NCBI GenBank assembly: GCA_017511375.1 | Contig: JAFWKJ010000003.1 | Coordinates: 1-64,000 of the forward strand | DNA from: Bacilli bacterium | Lineage (GTDB): Bacteria; Bacillota_I; Bacilli_A; RF39; UBA660 | Length of the DNA stretch: 64,000 nt | Direction: 5' to 3' | Part shown: positions 62,899 to 64,000 of the stretch, in pieces | Position numbering within the stretch: the stretch's first letter is position 1 | Layout: every line of letters begins with the position of its first letter | Notes under the pieces: generated by a model | Told to the model about the DNA's origin: nothing | Database searches by the model: none | The model's input: the letters and a program-made list of their open reading frames with translations, nothing else | Program-made: the position numbers and the translations under genes

Positions 62899-63459
62899 AT
62901 GAAAAAAATAACTTATGTAACAGGCAATTGGGCAAAAATAGCAAGTGCCAAACAAGCTTTAGAACCATTAGGATATGAAATTGATAATATTAAAATGGAA
63001 ACACCAGAAATTCAAGCTGACGATGTAACGGAAGTTTCTAAATATTCAGCAAAATGGGCTGCTGAAAAATTAAATATACCTGTTTTGAAAAATGATTCCG
63101 GTTTGTTTGTTAATGGATTAAAAGGATTTCCTGGAGTTTATACTCACTATGCTGATGATACAATTGGTGTTGATGGACTTCTTAAATTAATGGAAGGTAT
63201 GGAAGATAGAAGTGCATATTTTAAAGAATCAATTTCGTATTGCGAACCAGGAAAAGAACCAATTGTGTTCGAAGGATTAACTCAAGGAAAGATTGATGTT
63301 AAAAAATCAGGAACACATGGATGGAGTTGGGATTTTGTATTCATTCCTGAAGGTGAAGATAAAACATTAGGTTGTTTTCCAGATGAAGAAAGATGGAATT
63401 TTTGGAGTATGGATGCATATAGAGATTTAGCCAAATTCTTGAATGAAAAAGAAAAATAA
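62899..63459 (+). CDS. rdgB: non-canonical purine NTP pyrophosphatase (RdgB/HAM1)
   Basis: 186 residues. ITYVTGNWAKIASAKQALEP, the catalytic KNDSGLFVNGLKGFPGVYTH and SWDFVFIPEG, EERWNFWSMDAYRDLAKFL. It hydrolyses ITP, dITP and XTP to monophosphates. A -10-like TATAAT lies just upstream. Confidence 0.9.
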   Translation: MKKITYVTGNWAKIASAKQALEPLGYEIDNIKMETPEIQADDVTEVSKYSAKWAAEKLNIPVLKNDSGLFVNGLKGFPGVYTHYADDTIGVDGLLKLMEGMEDRSAYFKESISYCEPGKEPIVFEGLTQGKIDVKKSGTHGWSWDFVFIPEGEDKTLGCFPDEERWNFWSMDAYRDLAKFLNEKEK

Positions 63460-63695
63460 ATGAGATCGTAATATTTTGACATTACGATTAGCCATATGAC
63501 CTGGATACTTGTATGATTTTTTTGATAAGAATATTGTTTTTTTAGTAATTTTTGACGAGGAATTGAGGAGTTGGTAACGCATAGTCAAACCCGTATATAA
63601 AAAGTAGTTAAAAGTGTTCAAGAAATAAATAATCTTCCAAATTCTTAGATTTCAAAAATTTATGATATAATTATATATGAAAGAAGGTTGATAAA

Positions 63696-64000
63696 ATGTC
63701 AATATATGATTATTCTATAGTAGATAGAAATGGTAAAGAAATTAATTTAAAAAGATATAAAGAAAAAGTATTAATAATAGTTAATACAGCTACTGGTTGT
63801 GGATTTACTCCTCAGTATGAAGGATTAGAAAAACTATATAAAAAATATCATGATAAAGGATTAGAGATAATTGATATTCCTTGTAATCAATTTGGGAATC
63901 AAGCACCAGGTACTGATGATGAGATACATGAATTTTGTGCATTAAAATATAATACATCATTTGATCAATTTACTAAGGCAGATGTTAATGGTGAAAATGA
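63696..64000 (+). CDS. glutathione peroxidase family protein, 3' partial
   Basis: The frame runs off the window end; 101 residues are visible. MSIYDYSIVDRNGKEINLKR, then the active site NTATGCGFTPQYEGL with Cys (no selenocysteine TGA), and IPCNQFGNQAPG. It detoxifies peroxides, probably with thioredoxin. The 236 bases before it show no supported gene. Confidence 0.93.
   Translation, partial: MSIYDYSIVDRNGKEINLKRYKEKVLIIVNTATGCGFTPQYEGLEKLYKKYHDKGLEIIDIPCNQFGNQAPGTDDEIHEFCALKYNTSFDQFTKADVNGEN

Noticed and set aside
63427-63621. 64-codon minus-strand ORF between rdgB and the peroxidase
   Set aside because: No ribosome-binding site and overlap with the rdgB end; I saw no family. A gene remnant cannot be excluded.

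Overview
This window comes from the chromosome of a low-GC Gram-positive bacterium of the Bacilli, probably an uncultured Erysipelotrichia/RF39-like gut lineage. The DNA is strongly A+T-rich. Control elements are Firmicutes-type: a T-box before valS, a SAM-I riboswitch before metK, and many intrinsic terminators. Gene order follows several Bacillus subtilis neighbourhoods. TGA ends several clear genes, so the code is standard and not that of Mycoplasma. The genus is inference.

Layout. 1-4800: a DUF4176 remnant and three large or acidic proteins that look like a type VII secretion (LXG/WXG100-type) accessory module. 4797-7657: T-box, a tiny leader ORF and valS. 7757-14702: four secreted or membrane-anchored proteins (von Willebrand A adhesin, InlB/SHIRT-repeat protein, SipW-type matrix protein, anchored subunit), probably a pilus or matrix locus. 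14833-17049: a giant polytopic membrane protein. 17122-20872: SPOR-like protein, radC, mreC, mreD, spoIVFA-like and spoIVFB. This is the B. subtilis spoIIB-radC-mre-min-spoIVF order without mreB and minCD. 20930-24217: tRNA-Ala, a candidate structured RNA, and a bacteriocin locus with a C39 exporter, an accessory protein, two double-glycine peptides and a third small membrane peptide. 24301-32345: rpsU, two duplicated surface proteins, then the core block yqeY-yqfC-yqfD-vanZ-ybeY-dgkA-cdd-era-yqzL-recO. 32400-40714: EIIB-like protein, rluB, ferredoxin, unknown genes and polC. 40765-45976: truB, rimP, nusA, ylxR, infB, rbfA. 45998-55630: membrane proteins, rpsO, pnp, a degenerate deacetylase, mgtE, metK, tag and an acetyltransferase. 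55759-64000: an enlarged sigma-70 factor, glyA, a kinase-fold protein, ybaK, a DUF3781 protein, a HAD phosphatase, a broken Bro-N gene, an ITPase and a partial glutathione peroxidase.

The genes serve core translation, RNA metabolism and cell-shape functions, with accessory islands for the surface (T7SS-like, pilus/matrix, duplicated SipW-type proteins) and for warfare (bacteriocin). yqfC/yqfD, spoIVFA/spoIVFB and a SpoIIB-like candidate suggest that at least part of an endosporulation programme is retained. The points most worth a second look are the bacteriocin locus with unlisted small ORFs, the sigma factor with two extra region-4-like modules, the T7SS-like module, two genes whose natural start codons are separated from their frames by one missing A in a poly-A tract, and a short RimP with only one domain.
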